DNA of 64,000 bases from Variovorax sp. DXTD-1 (GCF_003984625.1 NZ_RWKH01000017.1:62001-126000), one strand, 5' to 3'. Counted from the first letter of the stretch, positions 15,900 to 24,936 are shown. Program-made: numbers and translations. Notes: a model not told the origin generated them from the letters alone.

Positions 15900-17792
15900 A
15901 TGTCGCCCACCGAAGTCGTCACGCCCGAGCAGTTGCTGCATGCCCTGGAAGTTCAAAGCCGCATGCCGATCTTGCGGATCGGCCAGGCGCTGATGGCCCT
16001 GGGCGCGGTCACCGAGGAGCAGTTGCGCGAAGGCCTGGCGCAGCAGCAGCTCGACCGCAGCGTGCCGCTGGGCGAAACGCTGGTCCGCATGGGCGTGGTC
16101 ACCCGGGAGCAGCTGAAGGCCGCGCTGGTACGAAAGATGGGCTACCCGCTGGTCAACCTGCACCTGTTCCCGGTCGCTATCGACGCCTTGCGCACACTCA
16201 GCCACGGGGTTGCGCGTCGCCTTCAGGTGATGCCGCTGATGATCCACCAGGGCCGCCTGATCCTTGCCATGGACGACCCGGCCAGCCGCCACGCCGCCAT
16301 CGACGAAGTGGAGTTCATCTCGCAGATGAAGGTGGTGCCGGTGATCGGCGAATGCCTTGTGCTGGATACGGTGCTCTACAAGGCCTACGGAAAGATCGGC
16401 AGCGACACCATCCTGGACCCGACCATCGTGCACGACCCGTCGCGCCCGCTCGACTTCGAGCCGGCCGCCACCAGCGAGCTCCTGGTCACGCTCGAAAAAG
16501 AGCGCCCCGCTCCCGCCCACGAAGAAGAAAAGAGCATCGAGCAGTCGGACAACTCGCTGGTGCGAATGATCAACAGCATGATCGTCGACGCGCACCGCGA
16601 GGGCGTGTCCGACATCCACATCGAAAGCTATCCGGGCAAGGAAAAGACGCGCATCCGGTTTCGGCGCGACGGGCGGCTGCGCACCCACCTGGAGCTGCCG
16701 GCCAGCTACCGCAACGCGGTGGTCGCGCGCGTGAAGATCATGTGCGACCTGGACATCAGCGAAAAGCGCAAGCCGCAGGACGGCAAGATCAACTTCGCCA
16801 AGTATTCGCCGCAGCACCGCATCGAGCTGCGCGTGGCAACCATCCCGACCAGCAACGGCCTGGAAGACGTGGTGATGCGAATCCTGGCTTCGGCCAAACC
16901 CATTGCGCTGGAGCAGCTCGGCCTTTCGCAGCGCAACCTGTCGGAGTTCACCAAGGCGGTGGAGCGCCCCTACGGCATGGTGCTGTGCGTGGGCCCCACG
17001 GGCTCGGGCAAGACCACGACGCTGCACTCGGCGCTCATGCACATCAACACGCCGGAGCGAAAGATCTGGACGGCCGAGGACCCCATCGAAATCACCCAGG
17101 CCGGCCTGCGGCAGGTGCAGGTCAACCCGCGCATCGAATGGACTTTTGCCAAGGCGCTGCGGGCCTTCGTGCGCGCGGACCCGGACGTGATCATGGTCGG
17201 CGAAATCCGCGACGAGGAAACCGCCAGGACCGCCATCGAGGCTTCGCTGACGGGCCACCTCGTGCTGTCGACGCTGCACACCAACAGCGCACCCGAAACG
17301 GTGACCCGGCTGCTGGACATGGGCATGGACCCGTTCAACTTCGCGGATTCGCTGCTGGCCGTGCTGGCGCAGCGGCTGGTGCGCCGCCTTTGCAGCCATT
17401 GCGTGACCAGCCGGCCGATGCGCCCCGAAGAAGTCGATGAACTGCTGTCCGACTACATGCACTCGTTCGGCGCGCACGACACGCCGGCCGAACGCGAGAC
17501 GGTACGCCATGGCTGGCACCGCCACTACGGTCAGGACGGCCAGCTGCTCGCCTACGCCAGCACCGGATGCAAGCACTGCGACAACACCGGCTTCCATGGA
17601 CGCGTGGGCATCCACGAACTGATGGTGATCTCGAAAACGCTGCGGCGGCTGGTGCAGGGCGGCGCCCGTGCCGAAGAGCTGCAGGAAGCGGCGCTGCGCG
17701 AAGGCATGCGCACCCTGCGGCAGGACGGCATCGAAAAGGTTCTTGCCGGAAAGACCACCATCGAGGAGGTCCGCGCGACCAGCAACGTCTGA
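15900..17792 (+). CDS. GspE/PilB-family secretion or pilus ATPase, orphan
   Basis: A 630-residue ATPase. Residues 20-85 hold two repeats (ILRIGQALMALGAVTEEQL and VPLGETLVRMGVVTREQLKA) that resemble the c-di-GMP-binding MshEN module. The ATPase core has Walker A GPTGSGKTTT (near 364), an Asp box, Walker B VIMVGEIRDEET (near 432) and a tetracysteine zinc site (LCSHC ... GCKHC). It would power a type II secretion, type IV pilus or related machine, yet no inner-membrane partner, pilin or secretin is nearby. The ATG at 15900 follows AGGAGATTC. It lies 122 bp after the diguanylate cyclase. Confidence 0.87.
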   Translation: MSPTEVVTPEQLLHALEVQSRMPILRIGQALMALGAVTEEQLREGLAQQQLDRSVPLGETLVRMGVVTREQLKAALVRKMGYPLVNLHLFPVAIDALRTLSHGVARRLQVMPLMIHQGRLILAMDDPASRHAAIDEVEFISQMKVVPVIGECLVLDTVLYKAYGKIGSDTILDPTIVHDPSRPLDFEPAATSELLVTLEKERPAPAHEEEKSIEQSDNSLVRMINSMIVDAHREGVSDIHIESYPGKEKTRIRFRRDGRLRTHLELPASYRNAVVARVKIMCDLDISEKRKPQDGKINFAKYSPQHRIELRVATIPTSNGLEDVVMRILASAKPIALEQLGLSQRNLSEFTKAVERPYGMVLCVGPTGSGKTTTLHSALMHINTPERKIWTAEDPIEITQAGLRQVQVNPRIEWTFAKALRAFVRADPDVIMVGEIRDEETARTAIEASLTGHLVLSTLHTNSAPETVTRLLDMGMDPFNFADSLLAVLAQRLVRRLCSHCVTSRPMRPEEVDELLSDYMHSFGAHDTPAERETVRHGWHRHYGQDGQLLAYASTGCKHCDNTGFHGRVGIHELMVISKTLRRLVQGGARAEELQEAALREGMRTLRQDGIEKVLAGKTTIEEVRATSNV

Positions 17793-17922
17793 GCCAGCGC
17801 CGCGTGCGGCAGCGGCCCGTCAGGGCATGGCTGTCCGGATCAGGCGGCATCCCATACCACCGCCGGCAGCATCGCCATGGCGGGCCGGGCAATCTCAATA
17901 GCGCATAGATGTAACCCGCCGA

Positions 17923-18648
17923 TCAGCCAATACCCTTTTGAGCCAACTGGCGATTGCGTTCGGCAATGGCCAGTCTCTTGGCTTCATCGCAGCCATGGAC
18001 CTTGATCGAGAACGCCTTGCTCACGCTGCCCTTGCCTGCGGTGTAGGTAATGGCCAGCCAATAACCGGGGTGGTCGGGCCGGGGCTGCTTGTAGTGGACG
18101 CCGCTGACGCCGCTGGAATTCGACTTGCGAAGGATTTCGGAACGGGAGCGCTTGCGCAGCGCTGGAGTCGCGGTCGGCGCGCTCGCGGACTTGCGGATCG
18201 ACTCTTCCGCGGGATGCAGGGCCGCCAGGCCGGTCATGTGCTTCAACTGCTTCGCCCGTTCCTCGATGGCCATGGTGCGCGCCGCATCGCCCCAGTTGTG
18301 GATCGGAAAGTTGGCGCGCAGTATTTCGTCGGGCGCGATGTAGGTCTTGGCAAGCCACGACAGCCCTCTTCCGTCGGACGACACCAGGCAGAAGACGCCC
18401 GGCACACCGGTGGTGTTGCTGGCCCGCAGCTTTTCGGCCCGCTCGCGCCGCGTGGCCGGGGGCACGGTTCTCACGACGGCATCGCGCCATTCCTGCGCCC
18501 GCCGCAGCGCATGTTCGGCGCCGCCGTAGCTGCCGTTGCCGAACTGCTGGAAATACCGGATCCCGCGCCGGACGATGGAAACCTCGAAACCCCACGGGCG
18601 GGCATAGATCCCGTACATGGGCGCTGGGTTGGGAACACCTTTTGGCAT
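17923..18648 (-). CDS. AP2-like DNA-binding domain protein
   Basis: A 241-residue basic protein with two related blocks, NTTGVPGVFCLVSSDG...WLAKTY (about 90-120) and NSSGVSGVHYKQPRP...YWLAITYT (about 180-210), each followed by an acidic/basic helix (AIEERAKQL, AIAERNRQLA). This 'N-T/S-SG-V-x-GV' pattern is that of bacterial AP2/ERF-like domains, found in homing nucleases and small regulators. No HNH motif is visible. The start at MPKGVPNPAPMYG (18648) fits the family; the upstream extension is antisense to xthA. It begins 11 bp after the exonuclease III stop. Target unknown. Confidence 0.65.
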   Translation of the reverse strand: MPKGVPNPAPMYGIYARPWGFEVSIVRRGIRYFQQFGNGSYGGAEHALRRAQEWRDAVVRTVPPATRRERAEKLRASNTTGVPGVFCLVSSDGRGLSWLAKTYIAPDEILRANFPIHNWGDAARTMAIEERAKQLKHMTGLAALHPAEESIRKSASAPTATPALRKRSRSEILRKSNSSGVSGVHYKQPRPDHPGYWLAITYTAGKGSVSKAFSIKVHGCDEAKRLAIAERNRQLAQKGIG

Positions 18649-18659
18649 CGGAAAGAATT

Positions 18660-19445
18660 CTAGAAGGGCAATTCGAGTTCGATCCACACCGGCGCATGGT
18701 CGCTCGCGCCCGGACGTCCGCGCACCTCGCGGTCCACATTCGCTTCGACCAGCAACGGCGCGAGCTCCCCGTTCAGCAGCAGGTGGTCGATGCGCAGCCC
18801 CGCATTGCGCGGCCAGTGGTTGCGCCAGTAGTCCCAGTAGGTGTAGATCGCCTCGCCCGGATGGCGGGTTCGGATCGCGTCGGTCCACCCCTGGGCCAGC
18901 AGGCGCGCAAAGGCGGCGCGGCTTTCGGGCTGCAGCAGCGCGTCATTGCGCCACGAGGCCGGGTTGTAGATGTCGGCGTCGGTCGGCACCACGTTGAAGT
19001 CGCCGGCCAGCACGACCGGCAGGCCGCAGCCGCAGAGGCGCTGCGCGTGGGCGTTGAGCCGCTCGAACCATTCGAGCTTGTAGTCGAACTTGGGGCCGGG
19101 CTGCGGATTGCCGTTGGGCAGGTAGAGGCAACCGACCACCACGCCGTTCACCACGGCTTCGAGGTAACGGCTCTGGCTGTCTTCGGAGTTTCCGTCGAGT
19201 CCGCGGCCGGTTTCTATCGGCTCTCTTCCGCGCGCGAGGATGGCCACGCCGTTCCATGATCGCTGGCCATGGAACAGCACGCCGTAGCCCGCTTGGCGAA
19301 TGGCCGCCGCCGGAAAGTTGGCGTCGGGAGACTTGAGTTCCTGCAGGCAGGCAACGTCGGGGCGGGACTCTTCGAGCCATTCGAGCAGGCGCGGAAGCCG
19401 GCTGTTGATGCCGTTGACGTTGAAGGTCGCAATCTTCACGGGCAC
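18660..19445 (-). CDS. xthA: Exodeoxyribonuclease III
   Basis: A 261-residue ExoIII/AP endonuclease that removes 3' ends and cuts abasic sites in base-excision repair. Family motifs in order: IATFNVNGINSRLPRL, CLQELKSPD (metal-binding Glu), GVAILARG, YLPNGNP, LAGDFNVVPTDAD, DYWRN, RIDHLLL and the C-terminal GASDHAPVWIEL (catalytic His). The start is uncertain: GTG at 19445 (MPVKIATF) or GTG at 19439; neither has a strong ribosome site, and an ATG at 19479 would add 11 residues not typical of the family. Confidence 0.92.
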   Translation of the reverse strand: MPVKIATFNVNGINSRLPRLLEWLEESRPDVACLQELKSPDANFPAAAIRQAGYGVLFHGQRSWNGVAILARGREPIETGRGLDGNSEDSQSRYLEAVVNGVVVGCLYLPNGNPQPGPKFDYKLEWFERLNAHAQRLCGCGLPVVLAGDFNVVPTDADIYNPASWRNDALLQPESRAAFARLLAQGWTDAIRTRHPGEAIYTYWDYWRNHWPRNAGLRIDHLLLNGELAPLLVEANVDREVRGRPGASDHAPVWIELELPF

Positions 19446-19714
19446 TGCACGAAACAAGAAACGTAGTGGGCGGATCATGGCCCGAAAGCCGCCCCGGTCT
19501 TGTCGGAGAACACGCCCTGCGATGCCAGAAGCGTGCAAGCAGTACCCAAAAAAACAACGGAAAAATGTGAACTACGGCGCGACCGGCGCCTCAGCGATCG
19601 CAAATCTCGGCCTGTAATGAGTCGGCATGAACGACTGCATCGGAGGCAACGGTACGCCTGAATTGCCGAGGTCGTCCGCTCGAAACACAAGGCACAACCG
19701 CCAAAGGGAAACGC

Positions 19715-19840
19715 ATGACCATCAGCCCCGAACTCCGAACCCGATCGATGCACGGCCCGCGGGCGGCCGACGTTGGAACGGACGTTGTTCAGGGCAACGG
19801 CTATCCGGCAAATGGTGAATTCCGGAAGAAGGCCGCATGA
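19715..19840 (+). CDS. Possible 41-residue ORF coupled to the next gene
   Basis: AGGGAA precedes the ATG at 19715; the product ends ADVGTDVVQGNGYPANGEFR plus KKAA. Its stop overlaps the next start in ATGA. The segment DVGTDVVQGNG resembles INVGQHVVQGNG encoded at 21577-21612 in the large effector-like frame, at both DNA and protein level, so it may be a small duplicated remnant and not a working gene. Confidence 0.35.
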   Translation: MTISPELRTRSMHGPRAADVGTDVVQGNGYPANGEFRKKAA

Positions 19841-20151
19841 GCGAATCCACACCCGTTGCTCAAACCAAGACATCTGCCTGGCGCAACCCCTTTGGTCTTG
19901 CGCTTGTGGCGTACTACCTTGTCATGGCAGTCGTGGGTCTGCTGATCCCCGATGACATCCTGCGGGCCAACGCATGGGCTCGGGACTTCAGCGATTTCAT
20001 GGCTTCCGTGGTTCCTCAGATCGATCGCATCACGGCGCTGAACATCAGGGCAGACGTGAATCGCTTCTATTTCTCCGTGCTGTGGGCCGCGAGTCCCTGC
20101 TTGTTCGTGATTTCAGCCCTGAATCGCCCCGGGTTTTCTAGACACCTCTGA
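19837..20151 (+). CDS. Small membrane protein, probably truncated by an insertion sequence
   Basis: A 104-residue frame beginning MSESTPVAQTKTSAWRNPFG. Two hydrophobic helices are visible (about 18-38 LALVAYYLVMAVVGLLI, and 73-92 FYFSVLWAASPCLFVISAL). The frame runs into the left part of the IS3-family element at about 20140, so the original C-terminus seems lost. It starts in an ATGA overlap with the preceding 41-codon ORF. No family recognised. Its position beside an effector-like gene would allow an immunity-type role, but nothing in the sequence shows this. Confidence 0.5.
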   Translation: MSESTPVAQTKTSAWRNPFGLALVAYYLVMAVVGLLIPDDILRANAWARDFSDFMASVVPQIDRITALNIRADVNRFYFSVLWAASPCLFVISALNRPGFSRHL

Positions 20152-20940
20152 GCCTCAAACCTGAGGCCCAATAGGAGGTGCCATGAGTAAGCAGAGATAC
20201 ACCGAAGAGTTCAAGGCCGAGGCGGTCAAGCAGATCACCGAGCGCGGTCACAAGGTGGCCGATGTTTCGGCCCGGCTGGGCGTGAGTCAGCACAGCCTTT
20301 ATCAGTGGATCAAGGCCCTGCGAACGCCTGCTGGTGATCGGCAGGCGCAGGTGTCGCAGACAGACGAATTGCGCCGGCTGAAGGCCGAGCTCAAGCGGGT
20401 CACCGAGGAGCGCGACATCCTAAAAAAGGCCGCAGCGTACTTTGCCAGGCAGTCCGGGTGAAGTACGCGTTCATCGAGCGTCATGAAGGCGAGCACAGCG
20501 TTCGCAGACTGTGCAAGGCCATGGCCGTGCACCCCAGCGGCTACTACGCCTGGAAGGCCGAACCGATGAGTCCTCGTGGCAAGGACGATCAACGTCTGCT
20601 GGGCCTTCTCAAGCACGCCTGGCTGGAGAGCGGCGGCGTCTACGGCTACCGCAAGCTGACCATGGACATGCGCGATCTGGGCGAGACATGCGGCAAGCAC
20701 CGGGTGGCTCGCCTGCTCAAGCTGGAGGGACTACGCTCCCAGACGGGCTATCGTCGGCGGCCTGGAAGTCGTGGCGGCAAGCCTGCTGTGGTCGCACCCA
20801 ACCACCTGCAGCGGCGCTTCATCGTCGGCGAGCCCAACCAGTCTTGGGTCACCGACATCACCTACATCCGCACCCACGAGGGCTGGCTGTACCTGAGCGT
20901 GGTGATCGACTTGTTCTCGCGTCAAGTGGTTGGTTGGTCT
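20141..20940 (+). mobile_element. Partial IS3-family insertion sequence (right end missing)
   Basis: Carries orfA, a canonical -1 frameshift heptamer A-AAA-AAG (20422-20428) and most of orfB. The left boundary is near TTTTCTAGACACC at about 20140; the right terminal repeat and the last part of orfB are absent, replaced by an IS21-type remnant. The element cannot move by itself. Confidence 0.8.
20183..20461 (+). CDS. IS3-family transposase OrfA
   Basis: A 92-residue protein with a helix-turn-helix (EEFKAEAVKQITERGHKVAD, VSARLGVSQHSLYQWIK) and a C-terminal leucine-rich coiled coil (ELRRLKAELKRVTEERDILK). It binds the element ends and is the N-terminal part of the OrfAB fusion transposase made by -1 frameshifting at A-AAA-AAG (20422-20428, in the correct phase). 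Ribosome site AGGAGGTG precedes the ATG at 20183. Confidence 0.9.
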   Translation: MSKQRYTEEFKAEAVKQITERGHKVADVSARLGVSQHSLYQWIKALRTPAGDRQAQVSQTDELRRLKAELKRVTEERDILKKAAAYFARQSG

Positions 20941-20979
20941 GTTGGATTCCGCCGATCTCTGACCCTAGATTTCCATTGA
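20458..20979 (+). pseudogene. IS3-family transposase OrfB, 3' truncated
   Basis: The integrase (rve) part of an IS3 transposase in the -1 frame relative to orfA. Visible: HTH_21 region (VHPSGYYAWKAE), VYGYRKLTMDMRDLG, the first catalytic Asp in WVTDITYI and the second in LSVVIDLFSRQVVGWS. The frame then leaves the family at about 20940, before the third catalytic residue (Glu), and ends at 20979 inside IS21-type sequence. Inactive. Confidence 0.88.
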
Positions 20980-21405
20980 ATACTGACCCACCCGTTTTGT
21001 GAACTCGAAGGCTTCACGATGTGGATAAGTGCTTGATGTTCTCCTTTTTAGGTTGGGATGTGTGGATCTGCCGCAGATTGCGCCGCTGTTTCCGCGATTT
21101 GGTGGCCTCGATCGCGAGCCAGGTCGCGAGCTTGTCGGCATAGGGGTCGAGCTTGCTTGAGCTCGCCCGCTTGGCGTAGCGCGGCGCTTCTTCGCCGGCT
21201 CGCAGGTACTTCTTTACGGTGTTGCGAGACAGGCCTGTACGCCTGGCTATCTCGCGAATGGACATCTGCTCGCGCAGGGCCCAGCGTCTGATGACACTCA
21301 ATGTCGCCACGTCTATCACTCCTAGGATCCCCTGCCTTAAAAATGAGCAGGGTAGAGTTTTACGTGGGTCAGTCTTAGACGGAAATTAGTGCGTTAGCCG
21401 GGTCA
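20960..21405. mobile_element. Internally deleted IS21-family remnant
   Basis: Both ends show the nested IS21 pattern. Left: TGACCC at 20960, ATTTCC, then ACTGACCCAC at 20982-20991. Right, as reverse complement: TGACCC (21405-21400), ATTTCC, then ACTGACCCAC (21373-21364). Only the first part of istA and the outer ends remain, about 446 bp. Such short elements can still be moved by a full-length relative. Confidence 0.65.
21014..21319 (-). pseudogene. IstA transposase fragment (IS21 family)
   Basis: The first 85 or so residues match IstA: a helix-turn-helix (REQMSIREIARRTGLSRNTV) followed by KKYLRAGEEAPRYAKR and LDPYADKLATWL. Similarity stops after RKQRRNLRQIH and 15 unrelated residues follow, showing that most of istA and all of istB were deleted. 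Start GTG at 21319 or 21310, with TAGGAG just upstream. Confidence 0.8.
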
Positions 21406-21459
21406 ATTTTCGGTGGCAATCAACACAGGGAGGTTCTGTCGGACGGCCCATCGGCTGTC

Positions 21460-23805
21460 GTGGCAGGGGTCGAGCATGGTGCTGCAAACGCTGCGACCCG
21501 CATGCCTTCTACGGCACTTATCGCAGGCCGTATCGTGCCTGCGGCTGCGGTGGTTGGAGGTATCAATGATGCGATCAACGTTGGACAGCACGTTGTGCAG
21601 GGCAACGGAGCAGAAGCCGTAACGGAGGGGCTTGGTGTTGGTGGCCAAGCGGGCGGTGCGTGGGCGGGTGCTCAAGCAGGGGCCCTAACTGGCATGTACC
21701 TGCTTGGGCCAGGTTGGGGTACGGCAATTGGTGCGTTTTTTGGCGGAGTTGGCGGCGCCTTCGCAGGTGCCCAAGGCGCCAAGTCCCTCGGCGCCTACCT
21801 GACGGGCGGCGACACTCCCGACAAGCTCGGCCCACCGCTGACCTTGCCCAATGACACGCCGCTGACACCGACGGTCACCACGTCGGACGGAAGCCAGTAC
21901 GCGCTGGTGCAGGTCGAAGGCAAGTGCACCTGGTTCTCGATGCAGGACAACCCCGCACTGCCCAGCCGCTATGTGAAAGTCGTCAGCGGGCCCAGGGCGG
22001 CCGAACTCACGGGCAGCTACCTCCGGGCGGCGGGCTTCGAATCGCAACTGGCCCAGGCGCGGGCGGAGCTCGCCCAGCAGCAGCGCGGAGCGTTGCGCGA
22101 TGCGTTTGCGCGCAGCGAGATCCAGTCGGCCAACACCATGGGCCCCAATGGTCTGCCGTGGGACACGCCCTCGCCCGTCGGTGCCAACGCCACCCAGACC
22201 TGGGCGCGGTCGCCCGAGCCGGGCCAGGCCCTGAACATCCTGGACGTGCGCAATGCCGATGGCTCCGCCAGCCGCATCGTGCAGGAAGTCGGCAGAGCCA
22301 GTGGCGAGCTTCTCGGCGAAAAAACCTATGAGAACCCCGAGGCCTCCAACCCCGACGGCTTTCGGCTGGTGGCGACCAGCGACTATCGAAGCGGGGCTCA
22401 CTGGGCGCTCGACCGCGAGACGGGCCGCATGGAGCAAGCCGGCATCGCACGCGGCGCGGGCGGCGGCGCGGCTATCGAAGACGGCTTCGCTCCCGACGGC
22501 TCGCCCCTGGGACAGGCCGCAACGGTGATCCATGAAGGCAGGGCCCACACGACCGTCTGGGCCCGCGATGCCGCAACCGGCCACTACACCGAAACCGAAA
22601 CCATCGTCCGGCGCGATGGCGCGGGCAACGTCACGCAGTCCGCAACTGCCGTTCGAAACTACGCGGCCGATGGCACGGAATTGCACAGTGCGGCGCCACC
22701 GAACCCCGCACCGAACGAAGAGGGCTCTGTCCACGTCATCCCCGGTTCGTTCAGGACGCCTGCACCTGCACAGGCTCCTGCGCAGCGGGAACCCGTTCCT
22801 CAGATCACCACGCATGAATCGCGCATCGTGCCCACGCCGGGCGGCATGAGCTTTGCCGAGGCGCACCGGCGCCGCGACGAGCCCGAGCAGATTTCCCCGG
22901 GCTCGTTGCGGCCCGTGGGCAAGCTGGATGTATCCAATTTGGACAAGAGCAGCCCGTTGTACCGGATGCACCTGGCGCAGGAGCAGGCCCATATGCGCGA
23001 CCTGGAGATTGCGCTGGCGCAGGACAGGGAGCGGTTCAAGAACGAGCCGAGCCCTCAAAGGACGCTGCAGCCTTCGGTGGAGCGCGTGCAGGACCGTGCG
23101 CCGGAACGCGTGCAGGAACAGGCGCTGGCCCCAAGCCGGGGAGAACATGTGCCGAACCGTCAAAGCGCCCCTGAGGAGCGCGCCGCCACGCCCCCGGTTT
23201 CGCAGCCGATGGCCCAACCCACTGCGGCAGCCATTGCGGCGGCGCAAGCCGAGGCGGCTGCGGCACAGGCCCGGGCGGCTGCGGCGCAGGCCGAATTGGC
23301 CGCGATGCGGGAGCGGATGGCGCGCATGGCCGAGCAACGCAGGCCAGACGGCCTGGAGCAACGCGATGAGAGGAATCCGATATCCGCAAGTGCCGCCACT
23401 GCCGCGGCTGATGCGAGCCGCCCGCTTCTGCGCGATTTCAGCGACCCGAGCCATCCCCAGCATGCGCTGTACAGCACCCTCAAAGACCTCCTCCCGAAGG
23501 GCACCTCCGAAGAACGCCTGGCCCAAGGCACGGCCGCCTGCCACCGGTCGAGAATTACAGAGAAAGACCTGTCGGGTATTTATATTGGCGACAAGTCGGT
23601 GATCTTCGCCTCCCGCTCGCTCTTTGCCGTGCCAGCACAGATGGACATCAGCCAGCCCGCACCCAGCGTTCAGCAGAGCGATCAGCAGAGCGATCAGCAC
23701 ATCCAGCAAACCGACCAGCAGCGGGCGCAAATAATGAGCGAGATTCGGGCACAGAACGCAGCGCAAGCCAACCAGCAGCAGGGGCCGGTGATGGGCGGGC
23801 GATGA
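21460..23805 (+). CDS. Large effector-like protein with XVIPCD-type C-terminus, 5' end disrupted
   Basis: At least 781 residues. The N-terminal 110 residues include glycine/alanine-rich helices (GGAWAGAQAGALTGMYLLGP, GTAIGAFFGGVGGAFAGAQG) like the membrane-entry parts of polymorphic toxins. The middle is repeat-poor and proline-rich, with an Ala/Gln coiled coil near 590-625. The end (about 655-781) has DPSHPQHALYSTLKDLLP, LAQGTAACHRSRI and a glutamine-rich tail, resembling the XVIPCD domain that targets bacterial-killing effectors to Xanthomonadales type IV secretion systems. The frame is open back to the IS21 end at 21378, so the original start is probably lost; GTG 21460 is formal only. No enzymatic domain recognised. 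Confidence 0.6.
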   Translation: MAGVEHGAANAATRMPSTALIAGRIVPAAAVVGGINDAINVGQHVVQGNGAEAVTEGLGVGGQAGGAWAGAQAGALTGMYLLGPGWGTAIGAFFGGVGGAFAGAQGAKSLGAYLTGGDTPDKLGPPLTLPNDTPLTPTVTTSDGSQYALVQVEGKCTWFSMQDNPALPSRYVKVVSGPRAAELTGSYLRAAGFESQLAQARAELAQQQRGALRDAFARSEIQSANTMGPNGLPWDTPSPVGANATQTWARSPEPGQALNILDVRNADGSASRIVQEVGRASGELLGEKTYENPEASNPDGFRLVATSDYRSGAHWALDRETGRMEQAGIARGAGGGAAIEDGFAPDGSPLGQAATVIHEGRAHTTVWARDAATGHYTETETIVRRDGAGNVTQSATAVRNYAADGTELHSAAPPNPAPNEEGSVHVIPGSFRTPAPAQAPAQREPVPQITTHESRIVPTPGGMSFAEAHRRRDEPEQISPGSLRPVGKLDVSNLDKSSPLYRMHLAQEQAHMRDLEIALAQDRERFKNEPSPQRTLQPSVERVQDRAPERVQEQALAPSRGEHVPNRQSAPEERAATPPVSQPMAQPTAAAIAAAQAEAAAAQARAAAAQAELAAMRERMARMAEQRRPDGLEQRDERNPISASAATAAADASRPLLRDFSDPSHPQHALYSTLKDLLPKGTSEERLAQGTAACHRSRITEKDLSGIYIGDKSVIFASRSLFAVPAQMDISQPAPSVQQSDQQSDQHIQQTDQQRAQIMSEIRAQNAAQANQQQGPVMGGR

Positions 23806-23856
23806 GGACGCACGCCAAGAGCCACGTCAAACACGGCTGCGATCGCGCCCTTCCGC

Positions 23857-24936
23857 TCAGACCTTCTTCGTGCCTCGTTCGTACCACCCCTGCGATCGGT
23901 TGACCACGGCAACCACCAGCAGCATCACCGGCACTTCGATCAGCACGCCCACCACCGTGGCCAGCGCGGCGCCCGACTGGAATCCGAACAGGCTGATGGC
24001 CGTGGCCACTGCGAGCTCGAAGAAGTTGCTGGCGCCGATCAGCGCCGACGGACCGGCCACGCAATGCGCCACGCCCAGCTTGCGGTTGAGCAGGTAGGCC
24101 AGCCCCGAGTTCAGGAACACCTGGATGAGGATGGGCACCGCGAGCAGCGCAATCACCAGCGGCTGGCCGATGATGGCCTCGCCCTGGAAGGCGAACAGCA
24201 GCACCAGCGTGAGCAGCAGCGCCGAGATCGACCACGGCCCCAGCCATGCCGCCACGGCCTGGAAGTGCGCCGTGCCCTTCTTGAGCAGATACTTTCGCAG
24301 CAGTTGCGCAATGATCACCGGCACCACGATGTACAGGCCGACCGAAGTCAGCAGCGTGTCCCAGGGCACGGTGATCGAAGAGAGTCCGAGCAGCAGCGCA
24401 ACCACGGGCGCGAAGGCCACCACCATGATCGCGTCGTTGAGGGCCACCTGCGACAGCGTGAAGTACGGGTCACCCTTGCACAGCTGGCTCCACACGAACA
24501 CCATCGCCGTGCACGGCGCGGCGGCCAGCAGAATGAGGCCTGCGATGTAGCTGTCGAGCTGCGACGGTGGCAGCAGCGGCGCGAACACGTGGCGAATGAA
24601 AATCCAGCCCAGCAGCGCCATCGAGAAAGGCTTCACCGCCCAGTTGATGAAGAGCGTGACGCCGATGCCGCGCCAATGCGCCTTGACCTGCCCGAGCGCC
24701 GCGAAGTCGATCTTCAGCAGCATCGGGATGATCATCACCCAGATCAGCACGCCCACCGGCACATTGACCTTGGCCACCTCGAGCGAGGCAATGCCGCGGA
24801 ACACGCCCGGCAGCCATTGGCCCAGCGCAATGCCCACCACGATGCACAACGCGACCCAGATCGTGAGGTAGCGCTCGAACAAGCCGATGGCGGGCGGGGG
24901 TGATGTCGATTCGACGGTGGCGGTATGGGAGCTCAT
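23857..24936 (-). CDS. acr3: Arsenite efflux transporter, ACR3 family
   Basis: A 359-residue inner-membrane protein with about ten helices. Typical ACR3 segments: YLTIWVALCIVVGIALGQWL, VPVGVLIWVMIIPMLLKIDF, and AAPCTAMVFVWSQLCKGDP with the conserved cysteine for As(III) transport. It pumps arsenite out using the proton motive force. The start ATG at 24936 is 7 bp after the arsC stop, so it is the last gene of the minus-strand ars operon. Assignment is firm. Confidence 0.95.
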   Translation of the reverse strand: MSSHTATVESTSPPPAIGLFERYLTIWVALCIVVGIALGQWLPGVFRGIASLEVAKVNVPVGVLIWVMIIPMLLKIDFAALGQVKAHWRGIGVTLFINWAVKPFSMALLGWIFIRHVFAPLLPPSQLDSYIAGLILLAAAPCTAMVFVWSQLCKGDPYFTLSQVALNDAIMVVAFAPVVALLLGLSSITVPWDTLLTSVGLYIVVPVIIAQLLRKYLLKKGTAHFQAVAAWLGPWSISALLLTLVLLFAFQGEAIIGQPLVIALLAVPILIQVFLNSGLAYLLNRKLGVAHCVAGPSALIGASNFFELAVATAISLFGFQSGAALATVVGVLIEVPVMLLVVAVVNRSQGWYERGTKKV

